64,000 nucleotides of DNA from Chloroflexota bacterium (GTDB lineage: Bacteria; Chloroflexota; Anaerolineae; Anaerolineales; Villigracilaceae). The translations under genes and the position numbers were made by a program. Positions 36,716 to 45,757 of the stretch are shown piece by piece. How positions within the stretch are numbered: position 1 is the first letter of the stretch; every line of letters starts with the position of its first letter. Under the pieces are notes generated by a model. It was not told the origin of the DNA. It searched no databases and saw nothing but the letters and a program-made list of their open reading frames with translations. The DNA lies in the NCBI GenBank assembly GCA_016234495.1, contig JACRBI010000037.1, positions 1 through 64,000 of the forward strand, read 5' to 3'.

Positions 36716-37575
36716 TCAACGTAAATTTAAATGTCCGCCGCGCGGTCGCAGAAGACCATCAACAGATCGCGAACCTCGGCTCATATGAATCCAACACCCA
36801 CCGCCATTTGGATTGGCGCTCCCCACTCGATTGGATCGGCGCTCCAAATTACTGGGTGCTTGAAGAGGATGAGCGGATTGTGGCTGCGCTTGCCTGCCCG
36901 GAAGACCCGCCGCAGGTGGCATGGATTCGACTCTTCGGACATTACCCGCATCTTTCTGGAACTGAGGCATGGTCTGCCCTCTGGAGATCAGCCTGCAACG
37001 AGATTTTGTTTGCCAATAAAAAAACACAGATCGCTGCCATCATCGTCAAGCAATGGTTCCAAAATATTCTGCTTTCCAGCGGCTTTGAACTAAAACAAAA
37101 TATTGTCCTGCTTCATCTGGCGCATGAAAACATCCGCCCATTCACCACGCCGCCGCAGATTCACATCCGACCGATGCAGCCGGCGGATATGTCCGCCGTC
37201 GAAGAGATTGACCTGCAAGCCTTCGGTCACTTCTGGCACAACAGCCTTGATTCGCTTTCACGAGCGCGCATGCAGGCGGTCAATGCCACTGTCGCTGAAG
37301 ATGCCTCGGGCGTGGTCGGGTATCAGATCAGCACCGGGAATCCGCTTGGGGCGCACCTCGCCAGGCTCGGGGTCAGGCCGGAAGCGCAAGGTCAGGGCGT
37401 GGGAACTGCCCTGGTGGGCGATCTCATCCAGCGGCTTGGCGGGTATCGGCTCGGGCGGTTGTCAGTCAACACACAGGCTGATAATGCCGCATCACTGGCG
37501 CTCTATAAAAAACTTGGCTTTGTTCAAACAGGTGAACATTACCCTGTGCTTATCTATCAGGCAGGGATTCAATGA
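36712..37575 (+). CDS. GNAT-family acetyltransferase, two-domain
   Basis: 287 residues. The C-terminal half is a GNAT domain with the acetyl-CoA loop RPEAQGQGVGTAL near 223 and NTQADNAASLALYKKLGF. The N-terminal half (about 1-140) is a degenerate copy of the fold. The substrate is unknown. It overlaps both neighbours by 4 nt. Confidence 0.88.
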   Translation: MINVNLNVRRAVAEDHQQIANLGSYESNTHRHLDWRSPLDWIGAPNYWVLEEDERIVAALACPEDPPQVAWIRLFGHYPHLSGTEAWSALWRSACNEILFANKKTQIAAIIVKQWFQNILLSSGFELKQNIVLLHLAHENIRPFTTPPQIHIRPMQPADMSAVEEIDLQAFGHFWHNSLDSLSRARMQAVNATVAEDASGVVGYQISTGNPLGAHLARLGVRPEAQGQGVGTALVGDLIQRLGGYRLGRLSVNTQADNAASLALYKKLGFVQTGEHYPVLIYQAGIQ

Positions 37576-38177
37576 CGGCGGCCGCCTTTCCGCTGCGGGT
37601 CATGCAAAGATTCGTCGAGGCGCTTTCTTCCGAGGTCGGCCACGAAACACTTTCCGCCGTGCTTTCAAAAGCAGGCCTGCCCGAAGAATGGGCGCATCCG
37701 CTGCACTTCATCGCGCTGGATGAAATGCGTACCGCGCAGGCCTACGCGCGGCTGCAATCGGCATTGCGCACCTATTATGGGCGCGGCGCGCGCGGCATCC
37801 TGTTACGCATCGGCGCGAACTTGTGGAAACAAATACTCGTCGATGCATCGTTTTGGACAAAGACCCAAGCCGCGTTGATTCGCGGGCTTCCAAAAACTTT
37901 GCGGCGCAAACTTGCGCTGGATTTGCTTGCGCGCACGCTGAGCGTTGGATCGGGAAACCTCGCGGTTCATACCCTTGACCTTGACCTGCTTCTGGTCGAC
38001 CGGACATCGCCGACCACCCTGGAGCAATCTGACGACGCTCCGATCTGCTTTGTGACTTTGGGATTGATCCGCGAGTGCTTACATTGGGCAGATGGACAGG
38101 AACACGATATTGAAGAACGCGCGTGCAAAGCTCTGGGCGCGAGGCAATGTGAATTCAAGATCACCATCGGAGGATAA
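37572..38177 (+). CDS. V4R-domain protein
   Basis: 201 residues. The C-terminal segment CFVTLGLIRECLHWADGQ followed by DIEERACKALGARQCEFKI fits the 4-vinyl reductase (V4R) small-ligand domain, in which conserved Cys and His residues near the end bind a ligand or metal. The N-terminal part is helical. Ligand is unknown. It overlaps the GNAT gene and is followed 1 nt later by the lipase. Confidence 0.75.
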   Translation: MTAAAFPLRVMQRFVEALSSEVGHETLSAVLSKAGLPEEWAHPLHFIALDEMRTAQAYARLQSALRTYYGRGARGILLRIGANLWKQILVDASFWTKTQAALIRGLPKTLRRKLALDLLARTLSVGSGNLAVHTLDLDLLLVDRTSPTTLEQSDDAPICFVTLGLIRECLHWADGQEHDIEERACKALGARQCEFKITIGG

Positions 38178-38178
38178 T

Positions 38179-39018
38179 ATGCATCATTATGAAACAACCT
38201 GGAAATCACGCGACGGCCTGGATATTTTCGCAGAAGGCTGGGAGCCGACAGTCATTTTGCCCAAAGCGGTTGTCTGTCTTGTGCATGGATTGGGCGAGCA
38301 TGTTTCGCGCTATGCCCATGTTGCCGAAGCGTTGAGCAGGGAGGGCTTCGTGCTCCTCGGCGCAGACTTGCGCGGTCATGGCCGTTCAGGCGGTCCACGC
38401 GGACATATCTCTTCCATCGAAGACTTCATGCAGGATATTGATGTGTTGTTTGAGCAGGCGCGCACCCGCTACCCGGATCTGCCGCTTTATTTGTACGGGC
38501 ACAGTCTCGGCGGAATTCAGGTTCTGCATTACGGGCTGACGCGCAAGCCAAAGGTCAAAGGCGTGATCGCCACCAGTTCCGGGCTGCACACCGCCATCGA
38601 ACAACAAGCCGTGAAGGTCTTGATGGCGAAGGTGCTTGGTTCGCTCCTGCCGTCCGTCGCCATTCCCAGCGGGCTGGATTCAAAAACCATCTCGCGCGAT
38701 GAAAAGGTCGTGCAGGCATACAACAACGATCCGCTGGTGCATGACAAAATCTCGCTTGGCTTTGGGAAGGTAATGATCGGCGTGACAGCCTGGACGCTGG
38801 CTCACGCCGGCGAGTTCTCGCTTCCGCTGCTGCTCATGCACGGCAAGGCGGATGCGCTGGCTTTCCCATCCAGCAGCATTGAATTCGCCGCGCCATTGAA
38901 GGAAAAATGTACACTGGTTTTATGGGATGACGCCTATCACGAGCTTCATAACGAACCGATCAAGGACGAAGTCTTCAAGACCCTGACGCTCTGGATGGAT
39001 GCCCGCCTGCGCGAATAA
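38179..39018 (+). CDS. Monoacylglycerol lipase-like alpha/beta hydrolase
   Basis: 279 residues. VHGLGEHVSRYAH (oxyanion region), GADLRGHGRSGG and the nucleophile elbow GHSLGG (Ser109) match monoglyceride lipases or lysophospholipases. LLLMHGKADALAFP and DDAYHELHNEP supply the Asp and His. There is no signal peptide. CGGAGG lies 5 nt before ATG 38179; the longer frame from 38092 runs through the V4R gene. Confidence 0.92.
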   Translation: MHHYETTWKSRDGLDIFAEGWEPTVILPKAVVCLVHGLGEHVSRYAHVAEALSREGFVLLGADLRGHGRSGGPRGHISSIEDFMQDIDVLFEQARTRYPDLPLYLYGHSLGGIQVLHYGLTRKPKVKGVIATSSGLHTAIEQQAVKVLMAKVLGSLLPSVAIPSGLDSKTISRDEKVVQAYNNDPLVHDKISLGFGKVMIGVTAWTLAHAGEFSLPLLLMHGKADALAFPSSSIEFAAPLKEKCTLVLWDDAYHELHNEPIKDEVFKTLTLWMDARLRE

Positions 39019-39026
39019 AATAATCA

Positions 39027-39142
39027 AGACTTACGCATAACCCCGAAAGCTGGCCGCGAATTTCGCCAATTCACACGAATTATTTAAAAAATTAGCGAAA
39101 ATTCGTGCAATTCGTGGAAAAGTTATTGAAATGCGCAAGCCC
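39027..39142. repeat. MITE-like 116-bp repeat, copy A
   Basis: The termini AGACTTACGCA (39027-39037) and TGCGCAAGCCC (39132-39142) are imperfect inverted repeats. Inside are CCGCGAATTTCGCCAATTC, ACACGAATTATTTAAAAA and TAGCGAAAATTCGTGCAA. The same sequence is found in opposite orientation at 51358-51475. It fills most of the 39019-39233 spacer. Confidence 0.8.
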
Positions 39143-39233
39143 TTATAATAAGAACCCATTAACCCTTTACTGGACAAAACATTTCCCGCATGGGAAAATC
39201 CACAGCAATCTTAAACAAGTTACAGGAGACATA

Positions 39234-40004
39234 ATGAGTAATCAAAGTGAAATGAGCAAGCGGCAGATCCGTCGTGATCAGATTCGCCGCAAAGAACAGC
39301 GCGGACGCTGGATTGGCATCGGCCTGATTACGATCGGTGCTTTATTGGTTGCATTTCTTATCATCTGGCCGAACGTAAAACCAATTACGGGTATCACCAT
39401 CATTGACCCTGCCCCCCGTCCGCAGGCAAATGCCAACAGCATGGGCAACCCCGAAGCGCCGGTGAAGATCGTGGAATATTCCGATTTTCAGTGCCCATTC
39501 TGCGAGAATTTCTTTAACGAAACAGAGCCGAAACTGGTTGAGAACTACATCTCGACAGGCAAGGTGTATTTCACCTACCGTTCGACAGGCAACTGGGTCA
39601 GCGCAAACATCGGCGGCGGTTTGACCGAATCTGAAGACGCCGCCAAGGCCGCCTACTGCGCAGGCGACCAAAACATGTACTGGGAAATGCACGACATGAT
39701 CTTTGCCAACGTGCTCGGCGAGGATGTCGGCTCCTTTACAGACCGCCGCCTGGCCGCCATCGCTGAAAAGACCGGGCTGGACATGAATCAATACAATGAT
39801 TGTTACTCGAGCGATAAGTTTGCAGATCAGGCATTTCAGGATGGCAAGGACGCTCTGTTGGCGGGCGTGCAGGGTACGCCATCCTTTGTGTTGACCTACA
39901 CTGACGCGAACGGCAATGAGGTCACTGAGTTGATCGAAGGCGCGCAGCCCTTCAGCGTGTTCCAGGAAAAAATTGACGCGGCTTTGGCGATCGTTTCTCA
40001 GTAA
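39234..40004 (+). CDS. DsbA-like thiol oxidoreductase, membrane-anchored (1)
   Basis: 256 residues. A basic N-terminus (KRQIRRDQIRRKEQRGRW) precedes a membrane helix (about 26-46), then a DsbA-like thioredoxin domain with CPFC at 87-90 and cis-Pro region GVQGTPSFVL. Orientation puts the domain outside. It would make or isomerise disulfides in exported proteins. AGGAGA lies before ATG 39234. The second paralogue follows 18 bp later. The longer frame from 39105 starts in the repeat. Confidence 0.92.
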   Translation: MSNQSEMSKRQIRRDQIRRKEQRGRWIGIGLITIGALLVAFLIIWPNVKPITGITIIDPAPRPQANANSMGNPEAPVKIVEYSDFQCPFCENFFNETEPKLVENYISTGKVYFTYRSTGNWVSANIGGGLTESEDAAKAAYCAGDQNMYWEMHDMIFANVLGEDVGSFTDRRLAAIAEKTGLDMNQYNDCYSSDKFADQAFQDGKDALLAGVQGTPSFVLTYTDANGNEVTELIEGAQPFSVFQEKIDAALAIVSQ

Positions 40005-40022
40005 TAAAAAATCGAGAGATCA

Positions 40023-40745
40023 ATGACACAAGAAAAGAGCAATCGGCAATTGAGGAAGGATAGAAAACAGCGCGAAGCCACCCGCAGGCGGCTGACCACG
40101 ATCGGCTTGATCTCGCTCGGCGCAGTGTTCCTGTCCTTCGTATTTATCTATCAGGCTGCGCAACCGCAAAAGGCGGTGATTGCGCCCGAGGCTGTGGAGC
40201 GTCCCGAAGGTGAAGGGCTCGCGCTTGGCGACCCGGATGCCCCGATCAAGATCGATGTCTTTGAAGATTTCCAATGCCCGGCTTGCAAGCAATTCACTGA
40301 ATCGGTAGAGTCGCGCGTGCTTTCGGAATTGGTGAAAACCGGACAGGCTTATTATGTCTTCCACCAGTATCCGTTCCTGGATAAAAACTCGATCACAAAG
40401 GAATCTCATCAGGCAGCCAGCGCCAGCATGTGCGCCAGCGAGCAGGGTAAATTCTGGGAATATCATGATGTATTATTCGCCAATTGGAATGGCGAAAATG
40501 AAGGCGCGTTCAACGATGCCCGCCTCAAGGAATTTGCCAAAACAGTTGGATTGGATGTGGACGCCTTCACCACCTGCCTTGACGAAGACCGATATGCCGA
40601 TGCGATCGAGGCTGATTTCAATCTCGGCAATGAAATGGGCGTATCTGGAACACCGAGCGTCTTTGTCAATGGGGTGATGGTAAAACCGGGATTCATCCCC
40701 TCGTATGAGGATATTGTCGCCGCCATCGCCGAAGCGCAGAATTAA
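40023..40745 (+). CDS. DsbA-like thiol oxidoreductase, membrane-anchored (2)
   Basis: 240 residues with the same plan as its neighbour: basic N-terminus, one membrane helix (about 24-44), DsbA-like domain with EDFQCPACKQ (Cys85, Cys88), an inserted helical region and VSGTPSVFVNG cis-Pro loop. It probably works on the same extracytoplasmic substrates. No DsbB/VKOR partner is seen in the window. Confidence 0.92.
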   Translation: MTQEKSNRQLRKDRKQREATRRRLTTIGLISLGAVFLSFVFIYQAAQPQKAVIAPEAVERPEGEGLALGDPDAPIKIDVFEDFQCPACKQFTESVESRVLSELVKTGQAYYVFHQYPFLDKNSITKESHQAASASMCASEQGKFWEYHDVLFANWNGENEGAFNDARLKEFAKTVGLDVDAFTTCLDEDRYADAIEADFNLGNEMGVSGTPSVFVNGVMVKPGFIPSYEDIVAAIAEAQN

Positions 40746-40766
40746 AACAACTTGACTGAATAAACA

Positions 40767-40805
40767 AAAAGGACACGGTTGAAAAATTTCGTGTCCTTTT
40801 TGTTT
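40767..40805 (+). terminator. Terminator after the DsbA pair
   Basis: AAAAGGACAC (40767-40776) pairs with GTGTCCTTTT (40791-40800), followed by further T residues. Confidence 0.9.
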
Positions 40806-40839
40806 TGAGTTAATTTTGCCGCAGAGTATTCGTGAAAAT

Positions 40840-40886
40840 GTTGGTCATGCTTTGAGCGTGACTGTCAAGTTACAAACATGACCTAC
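40840..40886. repeat. GTAG-type element after the DsbA operon
   Basis: GTTGGTCATG (40840-40849) and CATGACCTAC (40877-40886) are imperfect arms. GGTCATGCTTTGAGCGTGAC (40842-40861) matches the start of the lipM-internal element and the 57498 palindrome. It lies between the DsbA terminator and the convergent NarL regulator. Confidence 0.6.
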
Positions 40887-40945
40887 TGATTCGCGACATT
40901 CGCGTTAAAAGGGATTAATGGATAGCTAATATCAACGGTCAAGAA

Positions 40946-41617
40946 TTATTTTTCCGTCGGGCTGTTGCGGTTGACGATGCCCTGCTGCCAGGCATAGACC
41001 GCCACCTGAGTCCGGTCTGCGAGATGGAGTTTGCTGAGGATGTTGCTAACATGTCCCTTGACCGTGTTTTCGCTGATGACGAGTTTCTGCGCGATCTGGC
41101 TGTTGGTCAGTCCGTTGGCGATCAATTTCAACACGCCTGTTTCGCGTTCGGTTAATTCGGTGAACAACGGCTGTTCCTCGCCGCTTTCGCCGCGGATATT
41201 TTGCAGAACGCGCGAAGCCACCAGCGGATGCAGGGTCACCTCACCCTGAGAGGCGCGCCTCAGAACCTCCACCAGTTTTTCCATTTTCATATCTTTCAAA
41301 ATATAAGAGATCGCCCCCGCTTTCAGCGCGGGGAAGATATGCACATCGTCATGGTACGACGTGAGGATGACCACCTGCGTGCGCGGACTGATACGCTTCA
41401 CGCGACGCGTGATCTCGATGCCGTCCATGCCGGGCATGATCAGGTCGAGCAGGACAATGTCGGGGATCAATTCAGTGACCATGGCGAGAGTCTCTTCCCC
41501 GGAAGAGGCTTCGCCCACCACCTGCATATCGGGAATCGTTTCGAGATATGAGCGGATACCGTTGCGGACAACTTCGTGGTCGTCGGCGATCAGGATGCTT
41601 GTGCGATGATGTTTCAT
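40946..41617 (-). CDS. NarL/FixJ-family response regulator
   Basis: 223 residues. The receiver domain has IADDHEVV, phospho-acceptor Asp58 in IVLLDLIMPG, and LKDM near 106. A LuxR-type helix-turn-helix is at about 155-205 (LTERETGVLKLIANGLTNSQ, ENTVKGHVSNIL). GGAGAG precedes ATG 41617. Its kinase gene ends 15 bp upstream, so the two are the halves of one system. Confidence 0.95.
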   Translation of the reverse strand: MKHHRTSILIADDHEVVRNGIRSYLETIPDMQVVGEASSGEETLAMVTELIPDIVLLDLIMPGMDGIEITRRVKRISPRTQVVILTSYHDDVHIFPALKAGAISYILKDMKMEKLVEVLRRASQGEVTLHPLVASRVLQNIRGESGEEQPLFTELTERETGVLKLIANGLTNSQIAQKLVISENTVKGHVSNILSKLHLADRTQVAVYAWQQGIVNRNSPTEK

Positions 41618-41632
41618 AAACTCTCTCCTGCT

Positions 41633-44600
41633 TTAACTTTTGATCGGCGCGTGCGCAGTCAGGTGTGTTCCCTGACCGGGAGCGCTTTGAATTTGGAGCG
41701 TGCCGCGGATACTGTTGATGCGTTCGCGCATGGAGCGGAAACCCATGTCTTTTGATTTTCGGTCCATGTCGAATCCACAGCCATTGTCTGACACCGATAC
41801 TTGCAGCGAATCGATATTATATAGCAGCGAAATTTCCACGCGTTTCGCCTGACTATGGCGGGAGACATTTGCCAGCGCCTCCTGGATCACGCGGTAAATG
41901 GCCTGTTCCACTTCGAGGGGCAGCGGGCGTTCGGCGCGGATCGTAAGGCTGGCCTCGATGTCGTTGCGGTTTTCCCACTCGAAGACATATTCGCGCAGGC
42001 TGGCGGCGAGACCTTTCTCCTGCAGGGCAATCGGGTAGATCTCCTGAATGAGGAAATTCAATTCCTGAATGACTTCATAGACCAGCGTCTCGGCTTCGAT
42101 AATATGCGGGTTGACTCCGTCCGATTGCTGCTTCAACATGACGTTGACCGTCCCCAATTGCGCGAGGGCGGCGAATGCCTTTTGTTTGGCGCTGTCATGC
42201 AGGTCACGCGCGAGGCGGTTGCGTTCTTCCATCACCGCCAGGTCCTTGGTCTGCTCGAAGAGCTCCATGTTGGCGATGGAGAGCGAGGCGCGCTGGACAA
42301 GCGCGGTGTAGATGCGGACAATATCGTCGTTGATGGCATTCGGGCGCGTGAAGCCGATGTTGAAAACAGCGATGACTTTTTCATCCACTTTGATGGGCAG
42401 GTGCGCGAAGGATTGGATGCCTTCCTCGAGGATGGCGGTGCGCACATCGGGGCGCAGGTCGTCAAGGTTAATATCCGGTTCGATCAGGGTTTCGCCGGTG
42501 GACAATACCCTGCCGACCATGCCCTCGCCTTTGGCGAATTTCAAAACGCTCAAGGTCTTTTTGCTGAAGCCGTAGCTGACCCGCGGACTGACACAAGTCT
42601 GTTCCTCGTCCCATGCGAGCACAACGCTGCGGTCGGCTTTCAAGTTTTCGACCGCCACATTGACGAGAGTTTGAAAGACCTGATTTAAACTGACCGTACG
42701 CAGAATTTTTTCGTCAGCCTGATAGAGCGCTTCCATTTCAGTGTTGCGCTTCTTGAGTTCCCCGGTGCGTTCATGCACCACGTTTTCAAGTTCGCGGTTG
42801 CGCGCCTGGATGGCGGCCAGCCTCAGCCTGTATCCGCCTGCGATGGCAGAAGCAAGCCCGAGCGCGAAGAGGATGCGGAATAAATTCGTCTGCCAGAAGG
42901 GCGGGATGACAGTCACTTTAATCCGCAGGGGAGTCTCATTCCACGTGCCGTCGCTGTTGCTGCCTTTGAGTAAAAGGGTATATGTGCCGCCGGGCAGGTT
43001 GGTGTAGCGGCTGCTGTGCTTTGCGCCGATGAAGTTCCATTCATCGTCAAAATATTCAAGCATGTACGCGTATTGATTCTTGCCGGGCTGACCATAGGCG
43101 AGCGCCGCGAACTCGAACTCGAATGAGTTGAGCGGCCAGCGCAGGGTAAGCTCCTGCAAAGATTCAACGCGCACATCGGTTGCGATGGGTTCGCCGTTCT
43201 GGGTGAGGGAGGTCAATACGATGGGCGGGATATAGCTGTCGGTGGCGGCGGAGAGCGGGTTGAAGAAGTTGAGGCCGTTGATGCCGCCGAAATACATCTC
43301 GCCGCGCGGCGTGACGGCGTAGGCGTTGGAGTTGAATTCGTTGCTTTGCAGTCCGTCGCTGACGGTGTAGTTTCTAAAATTGATGCGCTGCGGGTCGAAG
43401 CGCGACAGGCCGTAATTTGTGCTCAGCCATAAATGATTTTCACGGTCTTCGAGGATGCCGTAGATGACGTTGTTCGGCAGGCCGTCCTTTTCGGTGAAGG
43501 AGGTAAACGAGTCGGTCATCAGGTCGTAGCGGTTCAAGCCGCCGCCTGCGGTGCCGACCCAGATGCTGCCGTCGCGGCTTTGGTGGATGGAGAGGATGGC
43601 GTCGTTGCTCAAACTTTTTTGGTCGCCGCGGCGGTTTTGATAGCGGGTGAATTTTCCGGTCTGGCGGCTGAAGCGGTTGAGTCCGCTGTCGGCGGTGCCG
43701 ACCCACAGATTGCCCTGCAGGTCTTCTTCGATGGCAGTCACATGCTGGTCGCTGAGGCTGTTCGAGTCGCCGGGGTCGGGACGATAGTGGAAGAAGGTTT
43801 CAGTGACCGGGTCGAATTGATCGAGGCCGCTGCCGGTGCCGAGCCAGAGCCGTCCGTTGCGATCTTCAAAGATCGTGTAAACAGGCAGGCCGGATAAACT
43901 ATTGGATTCTTCGATCGGGATGTAGCGCTTCGCCTTGCCGGTCTGCGGGTCGAACCGGTCGAGCGCGCTGGCGGTGCCGACCCAAAGCTGGCCGTGACGA
44001 TCCACGAGCGTGGAATAGACCTGTTCGCTGCTCAGGCTTTGCGGGTCGGCGGGGTCGTGGTGATATTGCTTGAATTCGCCGGTAGTGGGTGTGAAGCGGT
44101 TGAGTCCGTTTTCAAGCGTGCCGACCCAGACCGTGCCTTTTGATTCGGCGAAGATGGATGAGATCAAATTCCCGCTCAAACTGGACGGGTTGGAGGGGTC
44201 GCCGCGATAATAGGCAAATTCATCCTGCCGGCGGTTGTACTTATTCAGTCCGCCGCCAAAGGTGCCGACCCACATCACGCCGCCGCGGTCTTCGAAGATG
44301 CTCAGGATAATGTTGTTGCTCAGGCTGCCGGGGTTGGCAGGCTCATGGCGGTAATGGATGAAGTGATCGAGTTGGGCGTTGTAAACCTCCAGCCCGTTGT
44401 TGGTGCCGACCCACAGCACGCCGTTGTGGTCGAGGTATAAATGATGCAGGTCGTTGTTGGACAGGCTTTCAGCGTCATTGGGATTATGAACATAGCGGGC
44501 GAAGGTCTGTGTGTTGGGCTGGTAGCGGTTCAATCCGTTTTGGGTGGCGATCCATAAATTTCCGGCGAGGTCTTCGGCGATGGCGGTGACGTTGTTGTCG

Positions 44601-45349
44601 CTCAGGCTGGCGGCGCTTTTCCCGGATTGGAAGGTCTTGAACAGATTGGTTGATTCGTCTAGCTGGTACAGGCCGTTCTCTGCCACGCCCGCCCATAAAA
44701 AGCCGGTCGAGCTTTCGTAGATGGCAGTGACGGGATTATCCAGCCCGCCTTCGCTGCCGATGTAGTGGATGAAGGATTCGTCCACAGAGTTGAAGCGGTC
44801 GAGGTCTGAGTCGGTGCCGACCCATAAATCTCCGTTTTTATCGATGAAGAGTGAGTTGACGCGGTTGTTGCTGAGACTCAAACTGTCGCCGGGGTCATGC
44901 TTGAAGACGGTGAACAGGCCGGAGCGTGGATCGAAGCGGTTCAGTCCGCCTTGACGGGTGCCGATCCAGATGAATCCGCTTTGGTCTTCAACGATGGCGG
45001 TGATCCAGCCGTTGCTGAGGCTGTTTTCATCTTCGGCTGTGGGGCGGTAGACTTTGAAGCTGTAGCCGTCGTAGCGGTTTAATCCATCTTCGGTGCCGAA
45101 CCAGAGGAAGCCCTTGCTGTCTTGGAAGATGACGTTAACCACGCTTTGCGAGAGTCCCTGTTCGAGGCTGATGTGTTCAAAACGGATGGAGCGGTTGAAG
45201 CTGGGCGCGGCGTTTTGAATGGGCGGCTGCGGCTGTTGCGTGGCGGTGGGGGGCGGCACAGCCGGCGTGCTGGTGGCAAGGTTTGACCCGCACGCGGTCA
45301 GAATGAGCGCGGTAATGAGCAGGGCGGCTGCGCGGCGGATTTGTTTCAT
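41633..45349 (-). CDS. Large NarX-like histidine kinase with propeller sensor
   Basis: About 1238 residues. The start at 45349 (MKQIRR) is followed by a signal peptide with a possible lipobox (LILTAC). A long series of about 43-residue two-component-regulator propeller repeats (SLSNN...I.EDR.G.LWVGT...GLNRFDP) covers roughly 55-720. A Y_Y_Y domain follows (about 735-800), then one membrane helix near 830 (LFRILFALGLASAIAGGY), a GAF domain, and HisKA_3 (ARDLHDSAKQ) with HATPase. It should sense an outside ligand and phosphorylate the NarL-type regulator. The lipobox and the transmembrane helix together are unusual. Confidence 0.93.
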   Translation of the reverse strand: MKQIRRAAALLITALILTACGSNLATSTPAVPPPTATQQPQPPIQNAAPSFNRSIRFEHISLEQGLSQSVVNVIFQDSKGFLWFGTEDGLNRYDGYSFKVYRPTAEDENSLSNGWITAIVEDQSGFIWIGTRQGGLNRFDPRSGLFTVFKHDPGDSLSLSNNRVNSLFIDKNGDLWVGTDSDLDRFNSVDESFIHYIGSEGGLDNPVTAIYESSTGFLWAGVAENGLYQLDESTNLFKTFQSGKSAASLSDNNVTAIAEDLAGNLWIATQNGLNRYQPNTQTFARYVHNPNDAESLSNNDLHHLYLDHNGVLWVGTNNGLEVYNAQLDHFIHYRHEPANPGSLSNNIILSIFEDRGGVMWVGTFGGGLNKYNRRQDEFAYYRGDPSNPSSLSGNLISSIFAESKGTVWVGTLENGLNRFTPTTGEFKQYHHDPADPQSLSSEQVYSTLVDRHGQLWVGTASALDRFDPQTGKAKRYIPIEESNSLSGLPVYTIFEDRNGRLWLGTGSGLDQFDPVTETFFHYRPDPGDSNSLSDQHVTAIEEDLQGNLWVGTADSGLNRFSRQTGKFTRYQNRRGDQKSLSNDAILSIHQSRDGSIWVGTAGGGLNRYDLMTDSFTSFTEKDGLPNNVIYGILEDRENHLWLSTNYGLSRFDPQRINFRNYTVSDGLQSNEFNSNAYAVTPRGEMYFGGINGLNFFNPLSAATDSYIPPIVLTSLTQNGEPIATDVRVESLQELTLRWPLNSFEFEFAALAYGQPGKNQYAYMLEYFDDEWNFIGAKHSSRYTNLPGGTYTLLLKGSNSDGTWNETPLRIKVTVIPPFWQTNLFRILFALGLASAIAGGYRLRLAAIQARNRELENVVHERTGELKKRNTEMEALYQADEKILRTVSLNQVFQTLVNVAVENLKADRSVVLAWDEEQTCVSPRVSYGFSKKTLSVLKFAKGEGMVGRVLSTGETLIEPDINLDDLRPDVRTAILEEGIQSFAHLPIKVDEKVIAVFNIGFTRPNAINDDIVRIYTALVQRASLSIANMELFEQTKDLAVMEERNRLARDLHDSAKQKAFAALAQLGTVNVMLKQQSDGVNPHIIEAETLVYEVIQELNFLIQEIYPIALQEKGLAASLREYVFEWENRNDIEASLTIRAERPLPLEVEQAIYRVIQEALANVSRHSQAKRVEISLLYNIDSLQVSVSDNGCGFDMDRKSKDMGFRSMRERINSIRGTLQIQSAPGQGTHLTAHAPIKS

Positions 45350-45522
45350 CAACTCAAGTATACCCAAGGCGGTCGCAAATTTTGCTTTTTTTATAATGAA
45401 GGAGAACCATGGATATTCTATAAAACAGGTTGCGTATGAGGTTATTGATTGCCTGCTGGAATTTCCCGATGTAGGGCGTTCTCAAATTAGCTTGACTATT
45501 TTATAAAATTGCGGCAAAGCCT

Positions 45523-45602
45523 TAACGCGAATTTGGCGAATGAAGCAAATTGCGCGAATTTTTTAAAGTTTTCGCGAAATTCGCTCAATTAGCGTAATTA
45601 GC
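45523..45602. repeat. GCGAATT-rich inverted repeat
   Basis: In the 45350-45671 spacer, TAACGCGAATTTGGCGAAT is followed by GCGCGAATTTTTTAAAG, TTCGCGAAATTCGCT and AATTAGCGTAATTAG, an imperfect inverted repeat. Related words occur at 48793-48828. Apart from this nothing is seen between the kinase start and the RHS scrap. Confidence 0.5.
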
Positions 45603-45671
45603 ATTAAAGATTTTTCTACTTTGAGGCACGGCTTTTATATGCGGTTGTAACGCGAAGGAGTAAAATCACTC

Positions 45672-45743
45672 ATGGCATCTGACCCCGCTCTGGGACGCTT
45701 CACACAGCCTAATTCGATTATCCCCGGAAGCCTTTTAACCTAA
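45672..45743 (+). pseudogene. RHS-repeat core scrap
   Basis: The 23-codon frame is MASDPALGRFTQPNSIIPGS and LLT. The core DPALGRFTQPnSIIP is the highly conserved end of RHS-repeat proteins (usual form YYDPxLGRFxSPDxIIP), which are thousands of residues long. It is therefore a remnant. GGAG lies 16 nt before the ATG, but that may be chance. In RHS systems the toxin tip follows directly after this motif and an immunity gene follows the toxin. Confidence 0.6.
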
Positions 45744-45757
45744 ATTGGGAGCCTGTT

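Noticed and set aside
38092-38178. A longer start for the lipase at 38092
   Set aside because: It would overlap the V4R gene by 86 bp and has no ribosome-binding site, while CGGAGG stands before ATG 38179.
41700-45200. Regular DNA repeats of about 130 bp looking like a tandem array
   Set aside because: They are in frame within the sensor kinase and encode propeller repeats; spacing and lack of conserved identical repeats exclude CRISPR.
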